Notes: generated by a model from the letters alone, not told the origin. Positions 10,521 to 23,450 are shown, counted from the stretch's first letter. The stretch: DNA of 64,000 nucleotides from Nissolia schottii (GCA_003254905.1 QANU01043359.1:337983-401982), one strand, 5' to 3'. A program made the numbers and translations.

Positions 10521-11594
10521 ACATTATATTATAACCATAGAAATGTAAAGAGGCAGAAATGGGCTTTTTTTTATTTTTATTTTCTTAAGAGGGCATGCAT
10601 GTACCTTAATCAAGGGAAGGGATTTGATTATGTTAATGATGATAAAATTATAAAATATAGGGTGGGAAAAGAAGAGGAAGGATGTAGCGGCACATGAAGA
10701 TTGAAGCTTATCCAAAACAAACACCTAACATGGTGGGACAAAGGAAGGATGCGTCCGTTTACGTTGAACCGTGGAAGGAGAAATAGTGTGCTATCTTTGT
10801 TTGGAATCTAAGGTTAATGAATGAAGAGTATGGTAGTGGGGCCAGTGCAACGCGTTGGAAGCCACTCTGGTGCTTCGCTAAGAATTTCTTCTACCGCTGT
10901 TTTGACAATGTGGCCAATCACTCAGCAGCGACCTGTTATTTGTTACGTTATAGCACAGTGGATGGGCATTTTCCACTTTTGGCACCATCTCTAACCAATT
11001 TCACTTGGAACCCATTCAAATTATCCACCTGCACTATTCAAAAAAATTACTTCTATAAGGATCCATATGAAACATTTATTGGGTTTGGAAATAATTTTAC
11101 ATTTGTATAGGCAAAAGTATTGAAATCGTCGTAGCAGATGGCAATTTCAAGATCTGTCATAAAGTGACTTGACGACAGGACAGGCGATTGAAATCGCTGG
11201 AGCAGGTGACAATTTTAGCACTTGCCAAAAAAATAAAAATAAAAAAGGGAAACAAGGGAAACGGGTTATCAGGCATTGTAAAAAAATTACACACCATTCA
11301 TCTTCTCCTCTTCACCTCTTCTTGTCTTCTCCATTTCCTCTCATTGTTAAGAATCTTGGGTGTTATTTCTTTCTTGTTTATTTTTTATATCTGTTTTGAA
11401 AAGAAGAAGAAAAAAACCAACATGAGTAAGGAAGGTGTTGTTGTGTTTTCTTTTTATAATGGTTATGTGCAAAAGTTCAATATTGAGGATGTTGAGTTTA
11501 TTAGTGAAAATGATGTAGGATTTATTATTATTTGACTAGCTATGTTGTTCTCAGATTTGCGTGGTGCAATTTCTTCTCATTTTCAAAAGCACAN
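10521..11594. other. Intergenic stretch upstream of HSPRO, with a related hairpin fragment
   Basis: No gene is supported. The frames at 10817-11110 and 11188-11535 lack any recognisable domain. At about 11108-11225 there are diverged units TTGAAATCGTCG...GGCAATTTCAA and GAAATCGCTGG...TGACAATTTTAG that resemble the three-hairpin family. The stretch ends in a single N at 11594, directly against the duplicated block. Confidence 0.4.
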
Positions 11595-12640
11595 TCTGTT
11601 TTATTAGAACTATTTCTTTTCGTCCATATCCAAACTACAAAGTAAATTAGTTCATTTCGAAAAAAGGTTTAGCTGTACCGATAAGGATAGATATTTGATG
11701 GGTACGTTCCCTAAAGAGGAAGGGAAATAGGAGACAAGTCTAAATGCGTAGTATAGAATCCTTATTCCCCAATCCACAGTGTTAGGGTAGGGGAAGGGAA
11801 GGGCGAATGAAGCCGTAATTAGGAAAAATGGCATCATTAGTTGGCCGAGCGAGACTCGTGGTCGTGAATTTAGCCGTGCTTTGTGGAGTGGAAAAGACGG
11901 CGCCATGTGCACATCCACTGATTCTCATTTTCTTGGTCGTACCATCCTAAACCCAGCATCAACGACCTTTTCACTCTCACTTTACTGCCATACATATCTG
12001 AATATACAGAAAATATATATGGCGTGTTGTTTGGACTTTTTATTTTGGATTAACTCTTTTCCTGACAAAAAAACAATGTCGTTCTTAGTACGTCTAAAAA
12101 TACCTTTAAGAGATAAAATACTTAGAAAAGTATAAGTTATCTTTTACGTTACACTTTTTGGAGTGTCAAATATAAACATCTTAAAAACTGTTCAGAAATA
12201 AACTATTTGGTTACAAATTCTTGAAAATATATCTGAACAAACAAATCATATAATGATGGTTTTAAGTTACATTCAAATTCGTTAGATCCTAAAATCCACG
12301 TTAGGAATGGTGGCAATGTTTTCCCACTAGTTTAATGAAAGAATTAAATTTATGGTCTTTCAATTACCTTATGAGGGTAAATACCTCATCCTGCAACACC
12401 CTAGTTAACTGCTTACGCTTAAGTCGTATGCAATGTTCATTAGATTCTTAGTTACTTGGTGAGAAATACTTATAGTTCTTTATTATTCTTGGAAATACTT
12501 GGATTACGGAAATATGGACCGAGTTCAAAATTTTCCTTTAATTGTTTACTATATAAAATATGAGTCGCGCTTTGGATAGAACATATAATACAAACGATAA
12601 AGTTTTGAGCTCAACGAGTGTAAATCAAACATTAAACAAT
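11595..12640. repeat. Duplicated 1046-bp block, copy 1 (bounded by N on both sides)
   Basis: This block is repeated at 13868-14913 with the same length and no indels seen. By eye there are six substitutions, all within about 12074-12152, and the rest looks identical. It is flanked exactly by the single Ns at 11594 and 12641. The left about 800 bp is unrecognised, with a matching 88-aa minus-strand frame in both copies. The right about 245 bp (from 12396) is the terminus of the gypsy-type element family also seen at 788-1236. It may be a redundant contig rather than a real duplication. Confidence 0.9.
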
Positions 12641-12641
12641 N

Positions 12642-13867
12642 TGTTTAATAAATTAAATAATAATTAAATTCCTTAAGTAGATTTAAATTATTATATAATT
12701 ATTGGCTAACAAATAAATATAAATTCACTTAAAATATTATATAATTAATTTTCTATTTTTTGGTTTATTAAATTTTACAGATGATGAAGGAGATCAACAA
12801 CCGTATGATCATAATCTTTTGGAGGTCTCACAATCCTAACAGTATTTTAAGCTAAAAATACAGATGAATTATTAACACTATTGTTCCTTCAGATTGCTTT
12901 TTATAATTTGTGGATAAATTGTGAATGAATGGATTGCATGAATGAATTGATATGATGATGAAGAAGTGGATGTATTTATAGGAGGGAGCTCCATTGCTAT
13001 GGCTTCACCTCTCCTTCACATTCACAAAGCAAATTGCACAGGAAAGAAAAGTGTTTAACCTAAAATCGTCGTTGACCCTGGCAATTTCAAGACCTGTCCC
13101 TCACCTAATGTGCCTCGAAATTTCACTATGTCGCCAACTTAAAATTGTCATCCTTTATAGCAATTTCAGGACATTCAAAAAAAAAATTTGAAAATTTTTT
13201 AATTTCTAAAATCGCCTTAAGTTATGAGAATTTTAGAATTTTGCCTCATATGTTTGTAAAAATTTCACACCTCATATTTTGAAAAACCCTCTTTTTATAC
13301 CCCCATATGAATGTCTCGCACCATTCCCCTTTTTCTTTTTTCTAAGCACATAACAATTGAAAAATGTTATTTATATATAAAAATAATAATTAGACATTTT
13401 AGAGATAATAGACCTAAGATTTGATTTTCCTCTCTTACGATTCACCATAAATTGGTGGTCTTTCACATGCTCTATAGGGTAAATATCCTTTCTATTAAAT
13501 TTGTCAATTTTTATAATTAAATTTGTTAAATTTTGTTATATTTTATATGATTATAACAAATTTTTTATTAGTCAAATCATTGAAAGAATTAACCTATGAT
13601 AAGTTTAAATATTTACGGATTATTTAAAAAATATGCACATCAATATGTTAGATCATGAAATGATAATAAAATTCAAAGAATTTTACTTTAAAAATTGTGA
13701 ACAAATTTAATAAAATAATATTTACCCCATTTGACCTGTGATAAACCACCACTAAAATTTTGTGTCTCTCCATCAAATATCCATCAAATGTCGTGATAAT
13801 AACTTGATAGCTCGGTTCCTTCTGTTAAGTTGTTCTAGTAATTTAGCGAGTATTTTTTTTTCTTCTC
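12642..13867. other. AT-rich spacer between the duplicated blocks
   Basis: No gene is seen. About 13062-13170 has diverged hairpin units (AAAATCGTCGTTG...GGCAATTTCAAG, and GTCGCCAACTTAAAATTGTCA) of the family found at 10261 and 33560. The rest is AT-rich with short direct repeats of the type AAATTTGTTAAATTT. Confidence 0.4.
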
Positions 13868-14913
13868 TCTGTTTTATTAGAACTATTTCTTTTCGTCCAT
13901 ATCCAAACTACAAAGTAAATTAGTTCATTTCGAAAAAAGGTTTAGCTGTACCGATAAGGATAGATATTTGATGGGTACGTTCCCTAAAGAGGAAGGGAAA
14001 TAGGAGACAAGTCTAAATGCGTAGTATAGAATCCTTATTCCCCAATCCACAGTGTTAGGGTAGGGGAAGGGAAGGGCGAATGAAGCCGTAATTAGGAAAA
14101 ATGGCATCATTAGTTGGCCGAGCGAGACTCGTGGTCGTGAATTTAGCCGTGCTTTGTGGAGTGGAAAAGACGGCGCCATGTGCACATCCACTGATTCTCA
14201 TTTTCTTGGTCGTACCATCCTAAACCCAGCATCAACGACCTTTTCACTCTCACTTTACTGCCATACATATCTGAATATACAGAAAATATATATGGCGTGT
14301 TGTTTGGACTTTTTATTTTGGATTAACTCTTTTCCTGACAAAAAAACAAGGTCATTTTTAGTACGTCAAAAAATACCTTTAAGAGATAAAATACTTAGAA
14401 AAATATAAGTTATCTTTTAAGTTACACTTTTTGGAGTGTCAAATATAAACATCTTAAAAACTGTTCAGAAATAAACTATTTGGTTACAAATTCTTGAAAA
14501 TATATCTGAACAAACAAATCATATAATGATGGTTTTAAGTTACATTCAAATTCGTTAGATCCTAAAATCCACGTTAGGAATGGTGGCAATGTTTTCCCAC
14601 TAGTTTAATGAAAGAATTAAATTTATGGTCTTTCAATTACCTTATGAGGGTAAATACCTCATCCTGCAACACCCTAGTTAACTGCTTACGCTTAAGTCGT
14701 ATGCAATGTTCATTAGATTCTTAGTTACTTGGTGAGAAATACTTATAGTTCTTTATTATTCTTGGAAATACTTGGATTACGGAAATATGGACCGAGTTCA
14801 AAATTTTCCTTTAATTGTTTACTATATAAAATATGAGTCGCGCTTTGGATAGAACATATAATACAAACGATAAAGTTTTGAGCTCAACGAGTGTAAATCA
14901 AACATTAAACAAT
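13868..14913. repeat. Duplicated 1046-bp block, copy 2
   Basis: Second copy of the block at 11595-12640, here continuous with the sequence on both sides. On the right it runs into 14914-15170, which continues the retroelement family resemblance to 788-1236 (reverse orientation). This copy therefore looks like the genuinely placed one. Confidence 0.9.
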
Positions 14914-15889
14914 CAGATAGATAAACAAACATACGGTCCATCAATATATTTACAAGAATTTACATAAGTACTACAATAGTTAATATACACATATCATGTC
15001 TGTCAAAATACAATATCCAACTACAAAACATAAGGGCTAACTGGTACACAGCTCCTTTAGCCCACCTCAAACTTCTTCGTGACCCGTCCTCTTAGGTGCC
15101 TGCTTCAGGAAACAACCCTTCACTGCTCCTCCTGCTGCTCGATAGATCCCTCATCGTAAGTTCCTAGAGTCATAACAGTGGGGGTGAGAACATTGCTTTC
15201 TCAGTAGGAATCCTCAGCTATAACTATCGTTTCTTTACTCAGTTATGATCCAGGCCACTCAGGAAATCTCTAAGTATCATGCATACTAAAATTCCTACTG
15301 GTTATTATCATCTGTCCTAGTCCTAAGTAGCTTTACCTAGTTTACTAGATGATTGCGGATCTCTAGTCTTCGTCTTACCTAAGAATTCGTGCTTATTAAC
15401 GTTATTTGCTCGAGTCTGGTGATGTTAAATCACATACTCGCATCGTCTTGTAACATTCATATAGACAATCTCGTGAACCCTCTTGACTACAACTGATATT
15501 GTACACATACTCACATACATACATACATATATATACATACATCGCATATCTTATGCATGAGGGGATCTGGGATTCTCTTACGCGCCCAGTCAAGTTTGTG
15601 TATCGGGGTTGCGTCCTTCTTAGTTCTTTATGTCCTTCCACCTTTGCAGTTGTGGCCATCCGGCGACAACCTACTTGCGTTTTCGTATCGTTGACGACCT
15701 GGCAGCGCTCTGACCGGTGTGGTAGCTAGCCACGTATGCTCTTTGGCGTAAATCATCGAACAACGATAGGAACAACCATCCAGCTTGGGGATGGTGAGGG
15801 ACCTGCCCTATTCGACGCGACCGGGAAATGCACATGTCCTGCATCTTGTATCCATGGCTAATAATTTTGCTGGTTCGGGCCCCTTTTGT

Positions 15890-16560
15890 AATTACCTTGG
15901 TAGGGCCTCTGCTGGTTATCCACATACTGCACTTCTTCTTTCATGAAATTACAATAACCAGACGGGTGGTCCCCAGTTCAAATTTCATATTTATATAGCT
16001 ACTGCCTTCTAGATTCTTGTCTTTCTCTGATTTGCGTAGGTAGCTCACTTAAGGTCTTTTTCACTTCATCGAGTTGTTGTTGAAGCTGCTTATTCTGAGT
16101 TAAGATTGCTTCATTTTCTCTCAGCTCAAGCACACCTCCTTTCTTTGCAGAACCTCTACTATATTGGCCTTGCTGATCAGTAAGTGCCATGGAATCAATA
16201 ATGGAAATTGCTTCTTCCGGTGTCTTGGACATGATTTGTCCTCCAGTTGTGGCATCAAGCATAAGTTTGTGCTGTTGCTGCAACCCATTACTGAAAATGT
16301 GGATTTGGGTCTTGGCATCAAAGTCATGATTTGGACACTTTCTCAGCATGGACTTGTATCTTTCCCAAGCTTCGTATAAACTTTCACCTGCGAACTACAC
16401 AAAAATAGAAATAGCAATTTTCAAATTCATATACTTAGATTGAGAAAAATACCTAGCACAAAACTTTTCTTCCAATTAATCCCAATTAGAAAAGATATGC
16501 TGAGCCTGATCTAGCAACTATAATAAATACATGGTCTAAAATAGACCGCGAAGAAAGCTA
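15890..16560 (-). pseudogene. Ty3/gypsy gag pseudogene
   Basis: The clearest frame (16349-15999, minus) reads MLRKCPNHDFDAKTQIHIFSNG... with LDATTGG, KTPEEAISIIDSMALTD, GGVLEL and a Gln-rich coiled segment. This is the retrotransposon gag domain and linker of legume gypsy elements. Upstream the frame continues as ESLYEAWERYKS in another phase, so a frameshift precedes the Met. Downstream, after a stop, a GDHPSGYC-like knuckle fragment and EEVQYVDNQQRPYQGNYKRGPNQQ appear at about 15975-15860, interrupted by another stop. It is non-functional. Confidence 0.85.
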
Positions 16561-16645
16561 CTCAACTAAAAATGGTTGACCGGTAGGAGCACTAAGCTAG
16601 GAGCTCCTGACACCCTACATGTAGGCATTGTTTCTCCACGAACAG

Positions 16646-16651
<6 letters not shown>

Positions 16652-16676
<25 letters not shown>

Positions 16677-16687
16677 AAAGAAATTAA

Positions 16688-16750
<63 letters not shown>

Positions 16751-16751
16751 T
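16652..16751. repeat. Microsatellites (GA)n and (AAT)n
   Basis: A GA tract of about 13 units at 16652-16678 is followed by an uninterrupted AAT/TAA tract of about 21 units at 16688-16751. The tract lies inside the degenerate gypsy element and is probably length-polymorphic. Confidence 0.95.
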
Positions 16752-17073
16752 AGAGCAAAAAGTTTCACAAAAGTGGAACCTCTCAAGCTCGAGTGAATTA
16801 GCAAGTGTAAACACTCACGGGTAGCTTCTATATATAGGGGAGAAGGAGACCCCCTTCTAATGATGCATCCGATGTGGGACTTGACTCCCGTGCCGCTGCA
16901 GCGTTTCCAGCATGCCAAGTCGCTGCAGCACGCTAGCTTTCCCTTTTTTTAACCTAATTACTATGGTTCATCACAATTATGGTATGCCCAATATAAAGAG
17001 GATTTAACTTTGTATTTATATACGCATTATGATTTTTTTTTATTAAACTACGAAGGTATTGTTATACAGAACA

Positions 17074-17602
17074 AGTGGGAGAATGTAAGAGTTACGTTCC
17101 ATATAATTGTGTCTCATATAATATATAGTTAAATAATCATAAGAATGTTAAACCTATTGGATATTTTATTGAAGAGACATGATTAATTATAAATAGTTAT
17201 GTATGTAAAGACATGACTATATGAAGAATAGACATGACAATTGGGAAGGGTATGATGGAAGAACCCTTTCATGTCTATATAAAGAAATGATATGGTCCTC
17301 TCTCTACCAGTCAAGAGAAGTGCAATTTCTCTATCCCCTATTGTACTACTAAGGAATAGGGTTAAGAGGGAGAAACCGTATTTTGTTTATCTTATGATCA
17401 TCCCTTCATTTGATTTCATTGAGCACAGTTCTTGATTAATTTCCAAGAACTTCGATGACTTATTTCCATGGTGAACGGGACACACCATTGTCTAAATCTT
17501 GTGAAAAATCATAAAATTTTAAGAACCTATATTTATAGTGTGTTTATGATAATTATTGGTGCATAAACCAATTATTACTTATATTATTTCAATTCTTAAC
17601 AT
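17074..17602 (+). mobile_element. Probable Ty1/copia 3' LTR with polypurine tract
   Basis: The sequence AAGTGGGAGAATG just before 17074 looks like a copia polypurine tract. The candidate LTR starts TGTAAGAGTTACG and ends ATTCTTAACA, giving TG...CA ends with near-inverted termini. Inside are a TATA-like TATATAAAG (about 17275-17283) and a CT-rich leader. No internal copia coding sequence is visible upstream, so this is a remnant. Boundaries are inferred. Confidence 0.5.
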
Positions 17603-18904
17603 TTGAAGATTGAGGGAAAGAACATCTATAATGTTCTTATCCTTGAGACTGATTGTTCTATTTGGGAAACAATTTAAGATACGTCTTGGCCCTAGACTTA
17701 TTTAAAGAGTTCCTAGAAGGGAGTGTTGGAGTTGATTGTGCCTAGCATCTGTTAGGAAGATAAGTCGTGAGACTTTTAAGACATCTATGATTAGGAGTTT
17801 AAGTGCAACTTGGACACAACCTTTGTGCAGAAAGTTGTAGTCTGCTTATGAAACTTGATAGATTTTTGTTATAGACGTTGAAAAACATCATCTATTTGTT
17901 TGATTGGAATGGCCTTTCTAGTGTCTTGATTACATAATCATATATTCCAAAAATAAAATTCTTTGGTTTGTAAAGTTTATATATATAAAAGTATTTTTCA
18001 ATTATCCAGACCTTGATTGATATCTTTTAAAAAAATTCTTCTCTAAAGATGTTGTTTGATTGAGCTGATTCCTCAAAAGAGGAAAAGGAGGTTGAAGGAA
18101 AGGAAGAGGAGCTGTAAGAGAAGCAAAGAGACAAATTTTAAATCATCATAAAATTAATTTCCCTCATGTTATCATTTTCATCGGAATCCATAGGCCTATA
18201 TGGAGAACGAAAATATGGTAAGGATATAATTAAAAAATTATTAGAAATTCATTTTCTCCCTTATTATCTCTCTCAGTCATGGAAGAAATTTTTTTATATA
18301 GAACTCACAAGTATTTTTCTCTCTCTCTTCATGTTATTTTCTCTTGTTAACCCGTTTTGAGTCGGATCTTAAGTTCATAAACTTGTGAGAAAAGTATAAG
18401 CATTATCAAACTTAAGACCATTCCTTGTGGATGGATCATTGCAACAAATGGACACTGTCACTAAGAAATCTCTTTAGAAGATGACCAAATTTGAGACTTC
18501 CTAGCATTCCTAGACACTAGCTAGGTTACCGAGTTTTGTAGGTTAGAATTTTGTTTCTAGAACTTTCTCTTTATTGGAAATCTCTTTATTTTGTTTTTTT
18601 TCTTTCTCCACGTGTCTCTCTTCTATTCTTATTCTGCTTCCCCACGGTCTTGGGTCCTCTTCTTTTATTCTCCCTCTCAGACTTACTCTCACTCTAGCAC
18701 AGGGCATAATGGTTTGACTTTGTCAAAATGAGGGGTGGCAGCAACCACTCCTAGGACATGGGGAAGGGTGTTCTATGTTGCTTATTTTATTAACTGTAAC
18801 ACTCTATGGGGCAGCAATGTATTTGTTTATTAAGGTAAAAGGCTTTTTTTTTTGGCTAGGAATGGAAGTATTTTCTTGTTAGTGACAACAGGGTTTGGTC
18901 GAAC
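17603..18904. other. Unassigned intergenic stretch
   Basis: No gene is supported. Pyrimidine-rich blocks occur at 18240-18360 and 18570-18700. The stretch begins directly after the putative copia LTR and may include further retroelement debris that I do not recognise. Confidence 0.35.
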
Positions 18905-19070
18905 AAAGATCCTCTAAAGTGAGATCTCTCACTTTAAAGGGTAAAGTGAGTGATCTCACTATTAAATTAATAAAGTAAGAATGAATCCCATTTTTTTACT
19001 TTGTTGATCTAATAGTATAATTTGTCACTTTACCTTCTAAAGTGAGAGATTCATTTTAGAGGGTCTTTTT
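18905..19070. mobile_element. Long-hairpin MITE
   Basis: The left arm AAAGATCCTCTAAAGTGAG and the right arm ending TTTTAGAGGGTCTTT are inverted copies. Complementarity runs for about 75 bases per arm, including TCTCACTTTAAAGGGTAAAG against CTTTACCTTCTAAAGTGAGA and CACTATTAAAT against ATCTAATAGTA. The loop is about 18 bases. It is non-coding and a likely source of hairpin RNA if transcribed. Confidence 0.7.
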
Positions 19071-20870
19071 CCATTTTGGTCACAACTAGGGATGGACACT
19101 TAGGCAATCCTAGGGTGTAGCATTAGGCTAAGTTACACAAGTTCATGAAAAGAGATCTCTTGCTAACCTCTTTAGATAAATACTCTTTTGGTGAGGTAAA
19201 TGTGTTTCCCCAAAATCTTACTAGTTCACTCACAGAAATAGTTCCTTGTCACAAGCTTAGTCCATCTCATGGGGCATTTGGGGCTTGTAGCATTATCCGA
19301 GTTGACCCACACATAGATACGTTTGGACCTGCATCACAAAATACTTCAACTTATAATTAGATGTCTTCTAATTAACTACAAGATTATGTATCTATGATGA
19401 CCCCTTGGTTCAATGACTTTAAAGTGTAGGACAGAGTGCCTAGAATAACCCATAGTGGGCCCTTGTAGTCAAAATGGTTGACTTTTAGACCTAAGTGGCA
19501 ACACCATGGCGCCAGGACGATGCCACAATGCCACGAGTCACTGACATGGGCGCCATAATGCTCTTGTAGCACCGTAGCGCCAGTGTTTGAGTGTTATAGC
19601 ACTCTCATTGACATCCAAAGTCCCACATCACTAGCTTTGGAAAGTTGGGGTGCTAGTCTTCCCCCATAAATAGAGTCTTACCCCATGAGTCTTATCATGC
19701 ATTGGAAAATAATAATTTTTATTATTTTTCCAGAAGTGCAAGTGAGGCTCCCTCTATGTGTGGACCCTTTCGAAGTTTAATTTTTGTCTTTGAAGAGCAT
19801 AAGAGCTCAAAGTTGATTGATCGAGTGTTCTTCATGGGTGGTAAGTTCCCTACTCCTTCTCTTTTTTATTTTCTTAGTAGTTTAGGATTGTTGGTGGTTG
19901 CGCCAGTGCAATGGCACCAAAGGGGAGACATGGCGCTACGCTCGCTAGCTCTATAGCATTGTAGGGGCACTATATGGCGCTGGGGCCATCAAAGGTTTGT
20001 GTGGCATTGATGCTGCAACACTTGTAGGGCGTTGTAGCGTTGGCGTGTAGTGCCAGTTACATTGTTTCACTTTCAGTTATGTCGTTCCTTTGATAGTAAT
20101 TCTGATGTTCCTTGTTATGTCTCTGTGTTAGTTCGGAATGCCATTTGGAGTTTTGTATTTCGCCATAGGATGTGACACCACTCTCACAGAAAACACGGGT
20201 GTGTGGGTTGTTGCTCATGGCTTATTTTAGCCATTATTCAATGTTCATGCATACTTTAATCATTCATAGAAAATAAAGATTTGCAAATCGTTTTATTGAC
20301 CTTGCTATGGAAATATGTTTTATTTTATTTATTTATGATAATTATATTTAAGAAAGTTATGAACATGTTTACAAAAAACATTTACAAAAATGTATATGAA
20401 ACTGTTTACAAAAGGATTTTAGAAACCATGAAAATCGTTTTAGAAAAGGTATGGGACCATTGTTTTATTGCATAAAGATCATCATGTTGCATGCGTATAT
20501 TAATGGATTTTAACGTTTTGATCATGAGTTATTAGTTAGTATGTTATCAGATTTAGTGTTTAAATTGTTTTCATGGGAGTTGGATCTAGGATAGTATTGT
20601 ATGTCAACAGCAACCAATGTTGACCCTTGGTACCATTGTAGTAGAGTCAGATCAACTATCAGGAATCTAGGGACTTGGATAAATCATATTAACATTAGCT
20701 ATCAAGACCTAGGTACTTGGGTAATGAGTTAAAGCCCGACTGTATTGCTCGGGATCTGTATATCTAGATACCTCCCTAACTGTTATTTGTTTTAAATATT
20801 TTTATGAAAACTTATTTATTAGTATTATGATACTATAATGTTTTTGTATGTATGTATATGTATGTATGTC

Positions 20871-20905
<35 letters not shown>

Positions 20906-21340
20906 GTGTATTGCATTATGTATGTCCACATTTCAAAATGTCACATGGGTATAGTGAGTGATCGCTCCCACCTTTCAATTGCAAATGAAGATATAGAAAC
21001 AAAGCTTCATAGAGGACATTGTCAGCCGTTGCGATGTCAAGATTCTCGAGTAAGTAATCACTTTGAAGTGAAGCTATCCTTAAGACTATGTTAGACCTTA
21101 TTTTATTTTATAAATCGAGTAAGTGTTTAGAGTGCTCCAATTGTATATAAGTAGGATCTTTAGACCGTGTCATGTGTTTTACATGTATAATAATGTTTAT
21201 ATTTAGAAAGTAACAATTGTAACAATATATGTTTTACTTAGTAACGAGATTTCAGTTATATTTTTAAAGGATTAAAATACATGTTTTTGCGGGAAAAAAA
21301 ACATTCTAAGAAGTTCTCGTAAACGAACTAGTCTCTTGCG
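19071..21340. repeat. Retroelement-derived non-coding region with GCGCC-rich segments
   Basis: Between about 19490 and 20060 the motif ATGGCGCCA/TAGCGCCAGT recurs many times. Beside it lie AAAGTCCCACATCACTAGC and a TATA-like CCCATAAATAGAG (19660-19676), a context I associate with plant LTRs. A (TTA)n tract of about 11 units lies at 20872-20905. No intact coding sequence and no clear LTR borders were found. Confidence 0.35.
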
Positions 21341-22848
21341 TACTGATAACGATTTTCGGATCGTTACAATATTCCCTAATCTTGATCCCAAAACACATCC
21401 GGACAAAAGAAAATACTATTTTCACTCAGTTTCTATACTTTCAATTTTCTCTCTCATTTTGTTTTATCCAAACAAAGGGGTAGAGGAGGTTGTACTACGC
21501 TACGTTGCCATGAAATATACATTTTTCATGTCATTATATAACTTTATCTGTGTGTCAAAAGATTAACATGAATCATTTTGTTAGATAAAAAATAAAAAAT
21601 AAAAAATAAAAAATAAAAAATCAACAACATTTCACAAACGCATACCATTGGATCATTCGGCAATGTCTATCACTTTCTCTTTATGAAATTAAACATATTA
21701 TATATTTCCGTTTTGAGGCTAAGTTTCCTTAACTCATGCTAATTACTCTTTCGTTTTTTTTTTTTTTTGGTTTTACAAATCAATCTTCTTTTTTAAGTTT
21801 TTAACTTTCGCTCTCTGATCTCTATCAACAATAGCATGGCCCAGCCAAAAATTATTAATTAAAACAAGAAAAGAAAAAAAGAAAATAAAAGCACTATTAA
21901 AAAAGTTCAATGCAGCATAGATTTTCGTCTGTCCATATCTATCCATATTCCATGCATGTCCCATAAATTTGTAACAGCGATGACTATCTTCTTTTCTGAA
22001 AATGACGGTTCATTGGACTTCCAATCTGACCCGATCTCTTTTGCCTTTTGTAGTTTGGCTGTCGTATTGATCCATTCCTATTGTTTATTTCTTGATTTTG
22101 AATGAGAGAGTATTGGTGTTTTAATTATTTTTTTTGTTACCCATTGGTGTTTTAGTTATTTATTAATTGTTTTTGTAATTTTTAAATTTAGATTATCAAC
22201 TATTTTATTTAAATTAAATAGATATACTTATGCTTATCAACACAATAGAGAGAAATTAAAAAAAAAATATATTCTCTTTCGTCATAACATTTTGAAACTA
22301 ACATTATTTTTTTCCTTTAAAAAAATATATTGATATCAAATTCAATTCTTACTTTAAATTCTGCTGTCAAATTTTTTTAAAAATTAAATTAATGTTAAAA
22401 TTCAGAATATTGATGAACTAAGTAATAATCATTTGGTTGTATTTTTTTTAATAAAAAATATTTTATTAAGAAAATATTTTAGTGCGATTTAGTATGTTTG
22501 AGTAATTTTTTAAGAAATGGTAGATCATAGAAAAAAGATTTTTATCTTTTTTAAAAAATATTTTGTATAACATAAAAAGTTCAAAGCTAAAAAGGATATT
22601 TTAATATTATTTTTAGATATAAACTATTCTTGCATTCAAATATAAAATAATTTCATTTTTCTAAAATATATTTTAAAAATAGATAACTGTAATTAATATA
22701 TATATATATATATACATAAATAAAAGAAGTTCATCTACACCAATTCTAAATTGATGTTACCATTTCTTTAGAACTAAATTAAGTAGAGTTTAATTACTAT
22801 CTACTTATCATAAAAATTTGTTTTAAATTGTCGATCAATCAAATCATT
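21341..22848. other. AT-rich intergenic stretch
   Basis: No gene is seen. It contains a hexamer tandem repeat of AAAAAT (about six copies, 21586-21620), a T run at 21755-21768 and a TA tract at about 22697-22715. Confidence 0.45.
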
Positions 22849-23450
22849 TAAATAGGATCAACTATAAGATGGTAAAAAAGTATTTATTTTTAATTTATAA
22901 TTCAGTGTTAATTTTTATGTAAATTTCAAAAAAAGAATAAAAAAACTTTTATGTAATATTAAACCAAAAGATTTGACATCAACTAAGGTTTAATCTCGTT
23001 GCTAAATTTCTACTTCCTACCATGAAGCCTATAGATTAGTCGTGTCTAATTAGTCAAATTCTGTATAATAGGACTTGAACGCAACATGTTTAATTAAGAA
23101 TAAAAATACTATAAATTTACAAAATTAATGTAAAAGTTAATCGATAATTTTTTTAATAGGATTAACTATAAGATGGCCAAAAAGTATTTATTTTTAATAT
23201 ATAATTCAGTGTTAGTTTTTATGTAGATTTCAAAAAGAGAATAAAAAGACTTTTATGTAATATTAAACCAAAAGATTTGATATCAACTGAAGTTTAATCT
23301 CGTTGCTAAATTTCTACTTCCTACCATGAAGCCTACAGATTAGTCGTGTCTCAAATTCTGTATAATAGGACTTGAACGCAATAGGTTTAATTGAGAATAA
23401 AAATACTACAAATTTACAAAATTAATGTAAAAGTTAATCGATTTTTTTTT
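22849..23450. repeat. Tandem duplication of a unit of about 300 bp
   Basis: The unit starting TAGGATCAACTATAAGATGG at about 22853 reappears as TAGGATTAACTATAAGATGG at about 23157. It continues in parallel through CTTTTATGTAATATTAAACC, TACCATGAAGCCTA and TGTAAAAGTTAATCGAT to about 23443. Copies differ by scattered substitutions and a deletion of a short TAATTAGT segment in copy 2. The unit is non-coding; the period is roughly 303 bp. Confidence 0.85.

Larger units (their letters stand above)
14664..16960 (-). mobile_element. Degenerate Ty3/gypsy element on the minus strand
   Basis: Read on the minus strand, a gag remnant (about 16560-15890) is followed toward lower coordinates by non-coding DNA. 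The terminal LTR-like sequence ending TAACTAGGGTGTTGCA comes last, at about 14664. Protease, reverse transcriptase, RNase H and integrase are absent, so the element is internally deleted. The part at 16800-16960 contains TATATATAGGGGAG and GATGTGGGACTTGA and may belong to the other LTR. Boundaries are approximate. Confidence 0.55.

Noticed and set aside
11652..14191. Two identical 88-aa minus-strand frames as a duplicated gene
   Set aside because: The identity is explained by the 1046-bp block duplication. The frame shows no domain, promoter or splice structure.
11595..14913. The 1046-bp repeats as the two LTRs of one retrotransposon
   Set aside because: No primer-binding site follows copy 1 and no polypurine tract or coding remnant precedes copy 2. 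The block includes only the end of another element, and one copy is delimited by Ns.
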